This document shows, one piece after another, positions 1 to 6,771 of a stretch of DNA of 11,721 bases. How positions within the stretch are numbered: position 1 is the first letter of the stretch; the number at the start of each line of letters is the position of its first letter. The notes under the pieces were generated by a model that saw nothing but the letters and a program-made list of their open reading frames with translations, was not told the DNA's origin and did not search any database. Origin of the DNA: JBDLID01 sp039715055 (GTDB taxonomy: Bacteria > Desulfobacterota > Desulfobulbia > Desulfobulbales > Desulfocapsaceae); assembly GCA_039715055.1 (NCBI GenBank), contig JBDLID010000098.1, positions 1 through 11,721 on the forward strand. Direction: 5' to 3'. The position numbers and the translations under genes were made by a program.

Positions 1-1
1 C

Positions 2-1000
2 GTGATGAACGACAAACCGCTGGCCATAACCATGGGCTGTCCAGCCTCCATCGGCCCGGAGATTATACTCCGCTGGTTCACCGCTGAAAAAAACCGGGCG
101 CCTCATATCGTCGTCGGCGATCTCTCAGTTCTTATGCGCTGTGCCTCCGAGCTGGATATAGCAGCCCCCCTGCACCACTGGCAGCCGGGTGAATCACCTG
201 TTGCCGGCAAGCTTAACATCTGGTCACTCTCCGAGCTGGGCGAATCACTTCGCTGGGGCAAGCCTGATGAAACAACGGGCAGGGCCATGGCAGGCTACAT
301 CATGGAGGCGGTCAGTCATATCAACAGCGGCAACTTTTCAGGCCTTGTGACCTGCCCTATCTCGAAAAGTTCGCTTAATGGTGCCGGCTACCACTTCCCC
401 GGCCACACCGAGATGCTGGCATCGCTCTGCAATGTGGACAGCCAGGTGATGATGATGGCCGGGAAAAAACTGCGGGTAACTCTTGCCACCATCCACTGCC
501 CCCTTGCCGAGGTACCATCTCTTCTTAACCAAAATCTCCTGGTACGAATCATCCGCACCACCCACCGGGCGCTGACAGCCGACTTCGGTATTGACCATCC
601 GAAAATCGCAGTGGGCGGGCTCAATCCCCATGGCGGCGAGGATGGCCTCTTCGGTGATGAGGAGCAGCGTATCATCCTCCCTGCTGTCAACGCTGCACAG
701 GCCGAGGGGATTAATGTTTGTGGCCCCATGCCGCCGGATACTGTATTCTTCAAGGCCGCACGCGGTCATTTTGACGCCGTTGTCTGCATGTACCATGACC
801 AGGGGCTGATCCCCTTCAAGCTGCTCCACTTCGAAGACGGGGTCAATGTGACCCTTGGCCTCCCCATTATCCGGACATCGGTTGATCACGGCACCGCCTA
901 CGATATTGCAGGCCAGGGCAGCGCCGACCCGCAAAGCCTGTCTGCTGCCATTGAGCTGGCAGAACAGATGGCAGAATTCAGGAACCGGAAAAAAACCTAG
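2..1000 (+). CDS. pdxA: 4-hydroxythreonine-4-phosphate dehydrogenase PdxA
   Basis: PdxA oxidises 4-phosphohydroxy-L-threonine with NAD; the product decarboxylates to 3-amino-2-oxopropyl phosphate, which PdxJ condenses with deoxyxylulose 5-phosphate in DXP-dependent vitamin B6 synthesis (cytoplasm). Counting from the ATG at 5 (331 residues, close to 329 in E. coli), the family signatures are all present: GHTEM with His134, the metal-ligand histidines His164 (ATIHCPL), His209 (NPHGGEDG) and His264 (YHDQGLIPFK), and the C-terminal SVDHGTAYDIAGQG block. The N-terminal loop reads GCPASIGPEI where most members have GDPAGIGPEI, so an Asp and a Gly are replaced. The start is either GTG at 2 or ATG at 5; the one-residue difference cannot be settled because the upstream bases lie outside the window. 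A close homologue acting on another phosphorylated hydroxy acid (PdxA2/DenD-like) cannot be excluded. Confidence 0.93.
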   Translation: MMNDKPLAITMGCPASIGPEIILRWFTAEKNRAPHIVVGDLSVLMRCASELDIAAPLHHWQPGESPVAGKLNIWSLSELGESLRWGKPDETTGRAMAGYIMEAVSHINSGNFSGLVTCPISKSSLNGAGYHFPGHTEMLASLCNVDSQVMMMAGKKLRVTLATIHCPLAEVPSLLNQNLLVRIIRTTHRALTADFGIDHPKIAVGGLNPHGGEDGLFGDEEQRIILPAVNAAQAEGINVCGPMPPDTVFFKAARGHFDAVVCMYHDQGLIPFKLLHFEDGVNVTLGLPIIRTSVDHGTAYDIAGQGSADPQSLSAAIELAEQMAEFRNRKKT

Positions 1001-1105
1001 CGATATCAGAACCGAACATTTTCCATCGATTTTCCTGCCTCCCATTGTTGTTCCATAACTTCATCACAATCTCCTGCACTGCCACCTCTTACTTTTCTTA
1101 AAACC

Positions 1106-1128
1106 TGAAATATTTCAAAATATTATAA
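1106..1128. repeat. AT-rich palindromic segment upstream of tmk
   Basis: TGAAATATTTCA at 1106-1117 is a perfect 12-base palindrome. It overlaps a second inverted pair, AATATT/AATATT, and runs into TATTATAAC. It lies between pdxA and the proposed tmk promoter, where an operator could sit, but AT-rich DNA makes short palindromes by chance. No regulator is recognised. Confidence 0.3.
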
Positions 1129-1135
1129 CTTCTCT

Positions 1136-1163
1136 TTGCTTCATCCGTGCAATGAAGTAGAAT
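1136..1163 (+). promoter_or_regulatory. Candidate sigma-70-type promoter for the tmk operon
   Basis: TTGCTT (1136-1141) and TAGAAT (1158-1163, five of six matches to the -10 consensus) are separated by 16 bases. Transcription would begin near 1170, about 70 bases before the tmk ATG, so the overlapping hairpins at 1171-1209 would lie in the leader. This is a consensus match by eye only. Confidence 0.35.
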
Positions 1164-1170
1164 AAACGGG

Positions 1171-1209
1171 ACTGTTATGAGCTGAAAACAGTAACATCAG
1201 CTGTTTTTT
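1171..1209 (+). promoter_or_regulatory. Overlapping hairpins with U-run in the tmk leader (possible attenuator or pdxA terminator)
   Basis: ACTGTT (1171-1176) can pair with AACAGT (1187-1192). The overlapping AAAACAG (1185-1191) can instead pair with CTGTTTT (1201-1207), and the second structure runs into six T at 1204-1209. AGCTG (1180-1184) with CAGCT (1198-1202) is a third option. The first two cannot form together, which is the layout of an attenuator. All stems are short and AU-rich, so a simple weak terminator for pdxA is equally possible. Confidence 0.35.
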
Positions 1210-1239
1210 GAAGTTTTTTTCTATGGGCTGAATTGATAC

Positions 1240-1851
1240 ATGGCAAGCACCTTACAGAATGGATACCTCATTGTTTTTGAGGGAATTGACGGCACCGGCA
1301 AATCAACCCAGCTGAAACTCCTCGCTGACTTCCTGCGGAATCGTGGACATCGGGTGGTGGAGACCCGGGAACCGACCGACGGTCCCTATGGCCGCAAGAT
1401 ACGGCAACACTTTGCCAACCGCTCCCAGTTGAGTCTTGAAGAAGAGCTTGAACTTTTTATAGATGACCGAAGGCACCATGTGGAGGAGCTCATCACACCT
1501 GAACTGGCCCGCGGCTCCGTCATCTTATGCGACCGCTACTATCTTTCGACTGGTGCCTACCAGGGTGCAGCCGGTCTTAATGTCGATGACATTCTTAAAA
1601 AAAACAGCTTTGCACCGCCTCCTGATCTGGCCATTTTCCTCACTGCCCCTATTGCTACCGGCATAGAGCGGATCACCTCAGGCAGAGGGGAAACACTCAA
1701 CGATTTTGAGCAGGAGGAGAGCCTGACCCGGGTTGCCGAACTGTTTGACCAAATGGCTTTTCCCTATATCCGACGCATCGATGCCACCGGCACAATCAAC
1801 CAGATCCACCAGGCCGTCTGCAGATCCGTCCTCTCCATGCTTGAACTGTGA
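1240..1851 (+). CDS. tmk: Thymidylate kinase (dTMP kinase), divergent subtype
   Basis: This enzyme phosphorylates dTMP to dTDP with ATP in the cytoplasm, the shared step of de novo and salvage dTTP synthesis. At 203 residues it has the usual family length. The P-loop is EGIDGTGKST (Glu14 to Thr23), the dTMP-binding TREP motif is at 42-45, and the DRY motif is at 98-100 followed by STGAYQGAAGL. A LID-like segment with Arg144 and Arg149 follows. After TREP the protein reads TDGPYGRKIRQ rather than the common GGTxxGExxR pattern, and the ELELFIDDRRHHVEELI stretch also differs from the E. coli type. The ATG at 1240 is chosen because the P-loop sits at the usual distance; no strong ribosome binding site is visible. 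It is the first gene of an operon with the two lipoprotein genes. Another nucleoside monophosphate kinase is possible but less likely. Confidence 0.9.
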   Translation: MASTLQNGYLIVFEGIDGTGKSTQLKLLADFLRNRGHRVVETREPTDGPYGRKIRQHFANRSQLSLEEELELFIDDRRHHVEELITPELARGSVILCDRYYLSTGAYQGAAGLNVDDILKKNSFAPPPDLAIFLTAPIATGIERITSGRGETLNDFEQEESLTRVAELFDQMAFPYIRRIDATGTINQIHQAVCRSVLSMLEL

Positions 1852-1855
1852 TCAC

Positions 1856-3568
1856 ATGGCTTTTCTTCTCCGCCACCTTTCCTGCCTCTTCGTCCTGACC
1901 AGTCTGCTGACGCTATCGGCCTGCGGAGGAAAGAAGCAGATCCAACAGCCGCCCCCACCGGAAGAACAGGAGGTCGCTGATCTCTCCTGCGCCTATTTCT
2001 ACTTTCTGTGGGGCAAACACGCTGAAAACCAGAACAAGCTTGAAGAGGCCCGGGAAGCCTATGAAAAGGCACTGGTCTGCGATCCGGAGGCCGAATTCGT
2101 GGCCCAGAAACTGCCCATTCTTCTTATCCGTATGGATCAACGACAGGAGGCGGTTCAGTGGCTGGAAGAGACCATACAACAAAACCCCGAAGACCGCAGC
2201 TCCCTGCAGCTCCTGGCTCGCCTCTACATCAACGAAGGCCGTTATGATGAAGCCATTGAGCTTTACCAGAGGCTGCGCCGCCTGGAACCGGCTAACGAGA
2301 CCACCCTGCTGCGCCTCGGCTACCTGTTTGGCCAGAAGGGCGATTACCAAGCAGCCGAACAAATCCTCCAGGAAATCCTCGTCTCCAACCCGTCCGCCTA
2401 TTTCGCCCACCTCTACCTGGCCAGAATAGCGGTCAAGAGCAATGACGCTGAAAAGGCAGCAGGCCGCTATGAAACCTGCCTGAAGCTTAATTACTCAGCA
2501 GAGCTCATCTCGGAGATGATCGAGTTTTACGGTCTTCATAAAATGGGTGACAGGGTGCTTGCGCTTCACCGGTTGGCGCTGAACGAGGAACCTGAAAATG
2601 AACAACTCTCTCTGGCTTTCATCCAGGTCTATTTTTCTCTAAAACAGCCGTCCAAAGGTATGCGGGAACTTGTTCGACTGCGTTCATTTGCCAAAGATCC
2701 GGACCGGATCGACATTATCACTGCCCGGATCTATATCAGCCGGGATCGATTTAACCAGGCCATCCCTCTCCTCCAGAGCATTGTTTCCAAAGGCCATCAT
2801 GGCGAAGCGGAATATATGCTGGCTGCGCTTTTCTTTGACCAGAAGAACTATGACAAGTCACTCAACCACCTGAAGCAGCTCCGGGAAAGCGACAAGCAGT
2901 ATCCGGACAGTATCTATCTCCGGGTGAGAATACTCAAACTCCTTAAAAAAGAAGGCAAGGCCTTTGAGCTGCTTGAACAGATCACAAACGACTCCGACCG
3001 GCGCAGGCCTGAATTTTTCAGCCTTCTCGCCTCCATGCATATGGGTCGTGACGAATTCAATAAGGGCTATGCTGTTCTGAAACGTGCCCTTGTACTATTT
3101 CCTGACAACGAGCTCCTCTACTTTGAATACGGCCTCCTGCTGGATAAGGAGAAGAAAACCGATGAGGCTATTACCTGGATGAAGAAGGTACTTGTCCTCA
3201 ACCCGGACAATGCCGAGGCCCTCAACTATATCGGATACACCTGGGCCGACGCCAACCGTAACCTGGACCAGGCGTTGTCCTACATCCGTAAAGCGGTTGC
3301 CAAAAAACCGGAAAACGGTTACATCCGCGACAGTCTCGGCTGGGTTTATTACCGGCTGGGAGAGGACCACAAGGCAGAAAAAGAGCTCAAAAAGGCTTTG
3401 CAGCTTGAACCAACAGACCCCCACATCTTTGATCATCTTGGAGATGTCCTGCTTCGCCTGGGTAACACGGACACGGCAATAGATCATTTTCGCAAGGCCG
3501 TTGAGCTTTTTGAAGATGCAGAGAAAAAGCAGGCGGTTCAAGAGAAACTACGGCAACTTGAAAAGTGA
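1856..3568 (+). CDS. TPR-repeat outer-membrane-type lipoprotein, LbcA-like
   Basis: A 570-residue exported lipoprotein made almost wholly of tetratricopeptide repeats. The start is the ATG four bases after the tmk stop; a reading frame opening further upstream inside tmk is rejected because only this ATG gives a clean signal peptide, with hydrophobic residues 3-20 and lipobox LSAC (lipidated Cys23). About twelve TPR-like units can be picked out by their second helices, for example EEAREAYEKAL, YDEAIELYQRL, TDEAITWMKKVL and HKAEKELKKAL, most followed by a proline-containing turn. Residue 24 onward (GGKKQ) has no Asp at +2, so by the E. coli rule it would be sorted to the outer membrane. TPR lipoproteins encoded just before lolB include Pseudomonas aeruginosa LbcA (PA4667), which presents cell-wall hydrolases to the protease CtpA. 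Size, lipidation and neighbour match, but function here is inferred. Assembly or secretion scaffolds are alternatives. Confidence 0.85.
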   Translation: MAFLLRHLSCLFVLTSLLTLSACGGKKQIQQPPPPEEQEVADLSCAYFYFLWGKHAENQNKLEEAREAYEKALVCDPEAEFVAQKLPILLIRMDQRQEAVQWLEETIQQNPEDRSSLQLLARLYINEGRYDEAIELYQRLRRLEPANETTLLRLGYLFGQKGDYQAAEQILQEILVSNPSAYFAHLYLARIAVKSNDAEKAAGRYETCLKLNYSAELISEMIEFYGLHKMGDRVLALHRLALNEEPENEQLSLAFIQVYFSLKQPSKGMRELVRLRSFAKDPDRIDIITARIYISRDRFNQAIPLLQSIVSKGHHGEAEYMLAALFFDQKNYDKSLNHLKQLRESDKQYPDSIYLRVRILKLLKKEGKAFELLEQITNDSDRRRPEFFSLLASMHMGRDEFNKGYAVLKRALVLFPDNELLYFEYGLLLDKEKKTDEAITWMKKVLVLNPDNAEALNYIGYTWADANRNLDQALSYIRKAVAKKPENGYIRDSLGWVYYRLGEDHKAEKELKKALQLEPTDPHIFDHLGDVLLRLGNTDTAIDHFRKAVELFEDAEKKQAVQEKLRQLEK

Positions 3569-3569
3569 G

Positions 3570-4388
3570 ATGAGACGAGTCACCCTTCAACCCAACCCTG
3601 CACTGTTTGTTATCTGTCTTGTCATACTGTCAGGCTGTGCTCGAACGCCCTGGCAGAAGCCGGTTTCAGAAGACCGTTTCAAGGAAGTCAACGCGCTGGT
3701 GCAGGGGCTCCGGGATCAACAGGAGAACTGCCCGGCCACACTCGACGCGGAAGTGACCGTTAATTGGCAGAACAGTGTCAGTAAGCAGGCCTACAACGGC
3801 TACCTCCAGCTTCTTCAACCGGACAGCGTCAAACTGATCGTCCCTAACCCGCTTGGCCAGCCCATTATGCTGATGGCCGCTACCGGGGGAAATTATCAAC
3901 TCCTTGACCCCTTAAGAAAAGAACATCATCGCGGAAAAATCAAATCACTGCTCCTCCGCTACGGGCTGCCGCTTGAGCTTGCCCTCCACAGCCAGTGGGG
4001 AGCGTGGCTTACCGGTCGAATGGCCGGCGGCGAACTGGAGATCAGCACCGTCCGCAGTGATCGTGACGGAAATGGAGTATGGGTCTCCTTTGACAGACAG
4101 GAAAAAGGGTTATATTATTCAAGTCACCTTCTCATCGACCCGAAGGGGCCTCAGTTGCAGCGCCGTGTAATCGAGAGTGACAGAGAGGGAATCGTGGCCG
4201 ATATTAATTACGAGGGCGGCCGTAATGATGGTAGTATATGCCAGACAGACCGGCTGACAATCACTTCTCTGCCCTATAATGGCCGCCTTGATCTTTCTTT
4301 TGGTGATCAGTTGACCAATAAACCGCTTGGAAAGGACGATTTTTCCCTCTCCGTACCCAAGGGCTACCTGACCAAGCTGAGACCCTGA
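3570..4388 (+). CDS. LolB-like / DUF4292-type outer membrane lipoprotein
   Basis: A 272-residue lipoprotein. The ATG one base after the previous stop is preferred over an upstream in-frame start inside the TPR gene, because it yields a compact signal peptide ending in lipobox LSGC (Cys23). The mature part begins with CPATLDAEVTVNW, then YNGYLQLLQPDSVKLIVPNPLGQP and MLMAATGGNYQLL. This is the alternating beta pattern of the LolA/LolB fold, seen in LolB and in DUF4292 proteins as a half-barrel with a hydrophobic cavity. LolB receives lipoproteins from periplasmic LolA and inserts them in the outer membrane. The adjoining TPR lipoprotein gene matches the order upstream of lolB in Pseudomonas. 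The sequence is divergent, so whether it is a true LolB or a general lipid-binding relative is open; no lolA or lolCDE is in the window. The Pseudomonas neighbour ispE is not found downstream. Confidence 0.75.
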   Translation: MRRVTLQPNPALFVICLVILSGCARTPWQKPVSEDRFKEVNALVQGLRDQQENCPATLDAEVTVNWQNSVSKQAYNGYLQLLQPDSVKLIVPNPLGQPIMLMAATGGNYQLLDPLRKEHHRGKIKSLLLRYGLPLELALHSQWGAWLTGRMAGGELEISTVRSDRDGNGVWVSFDRQEKGLYYSSHLLIDPKGPQLQRRVIESDREGIVADINYEGGRNDGSICQTDRLTITSLPYNGRLDLSFGDQLTNKPLGKDDFSLSVPKGYLTKLRP

Positions 4389-4398
4389 ATCTTTGTCC

Positions 4399-4478
4399 GG
4401 CGCTTTAGGCTACCCTGTAAAGAGTATGCTTGAAATAATAGGCTTTTCCTCCCACCAGGGATGTGGAGCAGAAGCGCC
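4399..4478. repeat. Nested inverted repeat between the LolB-like and SH3b genes
   Basis: Three nested pairs of arms can be read. GGCGCTT (4399-4405) pairs with AAGCGCC (4472-4478), CCCTG (4413-4417) with CAGGG (4456-4460), and AAAG (4419-4422) with CTTT (4443-4446). Together they would form an 80-base imperfect hairpin just after the lolB-like stop. No U-run follows, so it is not a standard intrinsic terminator. It may be an mRNA 3' stabiliser, a dispersed repeat, or chance. Confidence 0.3.
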
Positions 4479-4521
4479 TTATAAATAGTCAGTTTCAATG
4501 AACAACAGATTTTCAGAAAAA

Positions 4522-4530
4522 TGCTAAAAT
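4522..4530 (+). promoter_or_regulatory. Candidate extended -10 promoter for the SH3b gene
   Basis: TGCTAAAAT has the TGn extension followed by TAAAAT (five of six matches to TATAAT at 4525-4530). No good -35 is seen at 17 bases, as is usual for extended -10 promoters. Transcription would start near 4537, giving a 27-base leader that contains the strong ribosome binding site. Confidence 0.35.
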
Positions 4531-4549
4531 CCTGAGGAATATAAAAAAC

Positions 4550-4556
4550 AGGAGGT
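4550..4556 (+). promoter_or_regulatory. Strong ribosome binding site that fixes the SH3b gene start
   Basis: AGGAGGT lies 7 bases before the ATG at 4564. It is the best Shine-Dalgarno match in the window and rules out the TTG two codons upstream as the start, suggesting the protein is made in quantity. Confidence 0.8.
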
Positions 4557-4563
4557 TTTGCCT

Positions 4564-5505
4564 ATGAAAACTCGATTCAAAAAAACAATGTACAGCGCCA
4601 TGCTCTGCATCATTGGTGTAACTCTTACAGCACCGACACAGGTCCTTTCCTTCCCCCGGCCGCCGCACCCCCGGCCGCCGCACGGACCGCCAAGATACAA
4701 GCCGCATCGCCCTCCCCGGCCACCGATTCCTGTACCCGCCCCACGACCACGTCTGCGGCCGCGGGTGGTTCCAGCGCCTGTTCCTGTTCCGGTGCCGGTG
4801 CCGGTTCCAGTGCCCCGTCATCGGCCGCGGGTGGTGCCTGCCCCTGTGCCGGTCCCAGTCCCGGTCCCGGTACCGGTGCCCCGTCATCGACCGAGGGTGG
4901 TGCCAGCCCCTGTGCCGGTTCCGGTCCCGGTCGTCAGGCCAAGGCACAGGCCAAGGCCAAGACCCTATTACCGTCCCCGCCCTGCCGTGGTGCCGATCAT
5001 TCCATATGGAACAATCTATCCACGACTGCCCGTTGGCTACTCGATCCTCCATGTTGCCGGGGCGACCTTTTTCTTCCACATGGGAACGTATTATGAACGC
5101 CGTAATTCAAACTACGTTGTGGTCAATGCTCCAATCGGCGCAACCATTTCCATTCTGCCTGATGATTCGACCACGGTAATCATCGATGGTGTCTCCTATT
5201 ATACTTACAACGGCACTTACTACCTCCGCAGTGACTCCGGCTATATAGTCGTACCGGAACCTGAATACCGTCAGCCGGTGGTGGAAGATGTGACATCGGG
5301 CCAGGTGATCGTCACCAGCCCGGCACTCAACGTCCGATCCGGTCCAAGCACCAGTCATTCGGTGGTTGGCAAACTGAGAGAGGGCCATGTTGTCAAAATT
5401 CTGGGGAATGCCATGGGCTGGTACTATATCCAGCTGCCTGATGGCCGTTACGGATGGATCATGGCAAAGTATACAGTACCGTATATGGCAGAAGCAGAAG
5501 GTTGA
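4564..5505 (+). CDS. Exported Pro/Val/Arg-repeat protein with DUF6515-like and SH3b domains
   Basis: A 313-residue exported protein of unknown specific role. Residues 1-29 form a signal peptide (basic MKTRFKK, then a hydrophobic core, likely cut near VLS-FP). Residues 30-140 are a strongly basic Pro/Arg/His/Val region containing three tandem units at 65-86, 87-108 and 109-128, each opening RPRVVPAPVPV and closing PRH. Residues about 148-237 (YGTIYPRLPVGYSILHV through YYTYNGTYYLR) look like the DUF6515 type of Tyr/Gly-rich beta domain. Residues 246-309 are a bacterial SH3 (SH3b) domain with the hallmark ALNVRSGPS and a GWI strand near the end. SH3b domains in exported proteins commonly bind peptidoglycan, and the extended cationic repeat could span the periplasm or contact anionic polymers; both roles are inference. 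It is a single gene, converging on the AMIN protein gene. Confidence 0.82.
   Translation: MKTRFKKTMYSAMLCIIGVTLTAPTQVLSFPRPPHPRPPHGPPRYKPHRPPRPPIPVPAPRPRLRPRVVPAPVPVPVPVPVPVPRHRPRVVPAPVPVPVPVPVPVPRHRPRVVPAPVPVPVPVVRPRHRPRPRPYYRPRPAVVPIIPYGTIYPRLPVGYSILHVAGATFFFHMGTYYERRNSNYVVVNAPIGATISILPDDSTTVIIDGVSYYTYNGTYYLRSDSGYIVVPEPEYRQPVVEDVTSGQVIVTSPALNVRSGPSTSHSVVGKLREGHVVKILGNAMGWYYIQLPDGRYGWIMAKYTVPYMAEAEG
4756..4947 (+). repeat. Three tandem in-frame repeats (66, 66 and 60 bases) coding Pro-Val-Arg units
   Basis: The units lie at 4756-4821, 4822-4887 and 4888-4947. The first two encode the same 22 residues although 11 of the 22 codons differ, all at third positions. Their first four and last four codons are identical in bases. 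The third unit lacks one dipeptide and replaces a late Pro-Val step with Val-Arg before the same PRH end. Confidence 0.9.
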
Positions 5506-5575
5506 TGAAGAAGACGGTACAGTAAAGGGTACCCGGCTCCAAGCCTGATCAGTTTATGTCAGCATGGACAAATGG

Positions 5576-5623
5576 CAACAAAAAAGGGAGGATGCATATT
5601 ACAGCATCCTCCCTTTTTTGTTG
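5576..5623. terminator. Bidirectional intrinsic terminator between convergent genes
   Basis: A perfect 20-base inverted repeat: left arm 5576-5595 (CAAC, six A, GGGAGGATGC) and right arm 5604-5623, with an 8-base loop ATATTACA. The GC-rich core GGGAGGATGC/GCATCCTCCC is followed by six T on the plus strand and, by symmetry, on the minus strand. It lies 70 bases after the SH3b stop and 14 bases after the AMIN gene stop, so it can end both transcripts. Confidence 0.93.
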
Positions 5624-5637
5624 GACGTTTTTCAGGT

Positions 5638-6699
5638 CTACTTCTTAACCTCCCCGTAGGAGTTGACGATGATCACGAAAAGGTTGTCTTCTTTAAAGAA
5701 GACCTGTTGAAGGTCATAGTTCTTATTGGGGACCAGATCGAGCACCACCCTTATTTTATCGGGGTTTTTATGGACTGCAGTGCGGACCTTATCCACGAAC
5801 TCCCCTTTGGCGTTGATCAACTTGATGACTTCGGGCTCAAGCCTGGCATTCATAAAATCGCAGACCACACGCGGCAGCCCTTCCTCGACGCCAAAGACCA
5901 GGGGCGGATGAAAGTCATTGAGTTTAAAGAGCACCATCTCGCCCTTATTGGATGAGGCATCAAAAGAAATCTGTTTCAATATCGGATCTGAAGCAGGACC
6001 ATCCTCTTGCTTTACTGCTGGCTCCACAGGCTCAGCAGCCGGGGAAGCAACCGGCTTCTTCACTACCGGCTCACTGGCTTTCTCCCCTTCAATCTCAACA
6101 GGTGGAGGCCCTTGGGACTCCACCTTTGCAGGAGGACCGGAAAGCGGCTCTGCCGGGGTCAGTGCAGGCTGCACAGCTGGAGCAGCCTCTGTCACCGGTT
6201 TGGCTACTGGTTCACTTTTTTGTTCCTGATCCATGGGCTTCTTGGGAGGAGGCGTCTTGACTGACTCTTTCGGCTTCTTTTTCTCCCGGTAGACGGAGAT
6301 GGTCAAACTGTTGTTGGTCTCCTGAAAATCCTGGTCAAAATTAAAATTCCCACCAGGTGCCAGGTCGAGCACCACCCTGGTTTTCTTCTTGGGCGGACCA
6401 TGAAGACCGACGCGAATCTTTTCCACCATTGTCCCTTGAGTGACGATCTTTGTTTTCATCGTTCTGACAGGGTGGGTATCGGTGAAATCAAAGACCACCC
6501 GGGGACGATCACCTTTAATGGCAAAGGTCTTGGGGATATGGGGACCATTGAGCAGAAAAACAACCTGCTCCAGGTCACCGTCCACCTTATTGAAACGAAT
6601 GTCTTTCAGTACCTGATCTGCGCCCATCACACTCTGGGCCGGCAAAATAAGGGACAGTAAGAAAAAGAAGATCAGGGCTGACAACTGTACAACTTTCAT
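5638..6699 (-). CDS. Exported protein with two AMIN domains and a Pro/Glu/Lys-rich linker
   Basis: A 353-residue exported protein. The chosen start is the ATG reading from 6699, with GAGG 8 bases upstream (plus-strand 6708-6711) and a clear signal peptide (MKVVQLSALIFFFLLSLILP, cut near MGA-DQ at 27/28); a longer in-frame start at 6807 would bury that signal. Two similar AMIN-type domains occupy residues about 31-137 and 241-347. Both begin LKxIxF, carry a central PRVVxDF strand, and then a basic strand with VVLDL (KIRVGLH...TRVVLDL; KVRTAVH...IRVVLDL). Between them is a low-complexity Pro/Glu/Lys/Ala linker of about 100 residues. AMIN domains localise amidases (AmiC) and type IV pilus or secretin parts (PilQ) to the periplasm, often through peptidoglycan contact. 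No amidase or secretin domain follows here, so the protein is probably a wall-binding or adaptor component. The exact role is unknown. Confidence 0.82.
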   Translation of the reverse strand: MKVVQLSALIFFFLLSLILPAQSVMGADQVLKDIRFNKVDGDLEQVVFLLNGPHIPKTFAIKGDRPRVVFDFTDTHPVRTMKTKIVTQGTMVEKIRVGLHGPPKKKTRVVLDLAPGGNFNFDQDFQETNNSLTISVYREKKKPKESVKTPPPKKPMDQEQKSEPVAKPVTEAAPAVQPALTPAEPLSGPPAKVESQGPPPVEIEGEKASEPVVKKPVASPAAEPVEPAVKQEDGPASDPILKQISFDASSNKGEMVLFKLNDFHPPLVFGVEEGLPRVVCDFMNARLEPEVIKLINAKGEFVDKVRTAVHKNPDKIRVVLDLVPNKNYDLQQVFFKEDNLFVIIVNSYGEVKK

Positions 6700-6771
6700 A
6701 CAACGGACCTCGTTGAAGAAAAAATGGAGGAGATATGCTACCATCAGAATTACCCGACAAAACCAGACAGG

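Noticed and set aside
338..1045. 235-codon open frame on the minus strand across pdxA
   Set aside because: It lies antisense to a well-conserved enzyme, shows no recognisable motif, and is explained by GC-rich codon structure of pdxA.
1733..1855. Upstream extension of the TPR gene into tmk
   Set aside because: It would place 41 hydrophilic residues before the lipoprotein signal peptide; the ATG at 1856 fits better.
4513..5079. 188-codon minus-strand frame rich in His, Arg, Trp and Gly
   Set aside because: It is the antisense reading of the Pro-Val-Arg repeat; low complexity keeps the frame open, and the plus frame has a signal peptide, strong ribosome binding site and an SH3b domain.
5918..6264. 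Three overlapping plus-strand frames rich in Ser/Gly/Ala or Gln/Pro
   Set aside because: All lie opposite the Pro/Glu/Lys linker of the AMIN protein and reflect its base composition.
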